Shown: piece after piece, positions 5,347-5,607 of the stretch
How the letters are laid out: each line of letters opens with the position of its first letter
How positions within the stretch are numbered: position 1 is the first letter of the stretch
DNA from: Bacteroidales bacterium UBA3816
GTDB taxonomy: Bacteria; Bacteroidota; Bacteroidia; Bacteroidales; P3
Direction of reading: 5' to 3'
Length of the DNA: 5,607 bases
NCBI GenBank assembly: GCA_002368955.1
Contig: DFDY01000081.1
Location: 1-5,607 of the forward strand
Program-made: the position numbers and the translations under genes
Notes under the pieces: generated by a model
Seen by the model: only the letters and a program-made list of their open reading frames with translations
The model's database searches: none
Told to the model about the DNA's origin: nothing

Positions 5347-5607
5347 CTATGGATTCACCACCAGTTTCTTGGTGGAGGTGCCGGCGGCGGTCTGCACCAG
5401 CACCAGGTAGGTGCCGCGAGTCCAGCCCTGCACCGCGAAGCGGCAGGTGAGCCCCTGCGCGGGGGCTTGGTAGCGCAGCCGTCCATCCATGGAGTAGACT
5501 TCCACGCCCGAGAGGCGGTAGACCGAGGCGATGGTCACCTCGTCGGTGGCGGGGTTGGGGGTGAGGCGCACCAGCCCTTCCTGCCTTATGTTGCCCTGGG
5601 GCTGCTC
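5347..5607 (-). CDS. 3' end of a T9SS-exported protein: type A C-terminal sorting domain (partial)
   Basis: The frame is open from the window edge to TAG at 5349-5347, giving 86 C-terminal residues of a longer protein; the start lies outside. It has the hallmarks of the T9SS type A sorting domain: VRLTPNPATDEVTI (13-26), then VEVYSMDGRLRY, then GTYLVLVQTAAGTSTKKLVV near the end. In this family the domain folds as a beta-sandwich, directs the cargo through the outer-membrane T9SS and is removed by the PorU sortase when the cargo is attached to the surface. The passenger domain cannot be seen, so the function of the protein is unknown. An internal GTG at 5571 is not a credible start, because it falls at V13 inside the domain. 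Base composition is clearly GC-richer than the rest of the window. A terminator follows at 5270-5293. Confidence 0.9.
   Translation of the reverse strand, partial: EQPQGNIRQEGLVRLTPNPATDEVTIASVYRLSGVEVYSMDGRLRYQAPAQGLTCRFAVQGWTRGTYLVLVQTAAGTSTKKLVVNP

Noticed and set aside
5225..5410. 61-codon plus-strand frame with GAGGA 4 nt before its ATG
   Set aside because: It runs through the terminator hairpin and its second half is antisense to the conserved sorting domain. The peptide resembles no family I know.
1..5607. Signs of a mobile element, CRISPR array or defence system
   Set aside because: No transposase or integrase sequence, no long terminal repeats, no regularly spaced repeats and no tRNA gene that could serve as an attachment site were found.

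Overview
The window looks like chromosomal DNA from a member of Bacteroidota, most likely Bacteroidales. The main evidence is a type IX secretion (T9SS) type A C-terminal sorting domain at the right edge, a TTTG / TAnnTTTG promoter of the kind used by the Bacteroidota housekeeping sigma factor, and gene starts that mostly lack Shine-Dalgarno sequences. The species cannot be named from the sequence. There is no tRNA, rRNA, CRISPR array, insertion sequence or other sign of recent mobility.

Layout. Positions 1-94 are a short leader. Positions 95-970 (+) encode an AraC/XylS-type regulator. Convergent with it, and only 4 nt away, lies a three-gene minus-strand operon read from right to left: ftsH (4845-2950), a phospholipase-D-type cardiolipin synthase (2928-1705) and a CDP-alcohol phosphatidyltransferase (1667-975). 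Gaps inside the operon are 21 and 37 nt. Positions 4846-5346 are a 500-nt non-coding region. It holds the ftsH leader (a 10-bp direct repeat and a palindrome), a rightward promoter candidate, three hairpins, and the terminator of the gene to the right. Positions 5347-5607 (-) are the 3' end of a T9SS-exported protein whose body lies outside the window.

How the genes fit together. The operon joins an inner-membrane AAA+ protease that controls membrane-protein quality with two integral or membrane-anchored enzymes of phospholipid head-group chemistry, so it reads as a membrane maintenance unit. The CDP-alcohol transferase has the full catalytic signature but not the usual PgsA-like sequence around it, so its product is open. 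By remembered family motifs the FtsH resembles the Clostridia/Firmicutes type more than the usual Bacteroidota type, and its neighbours are not those I remember for the usual Bacteroidota ftsH locus. Transfer or an extra paralogue is therefore worth testing.

No clearly new multi-gene system is visible. The most open items are the FtsH-lipid operon with its atypical FtsH, the unassigned CDP-alcohol transferase, and a possible small RNA transcribed rightward from about position 5032.
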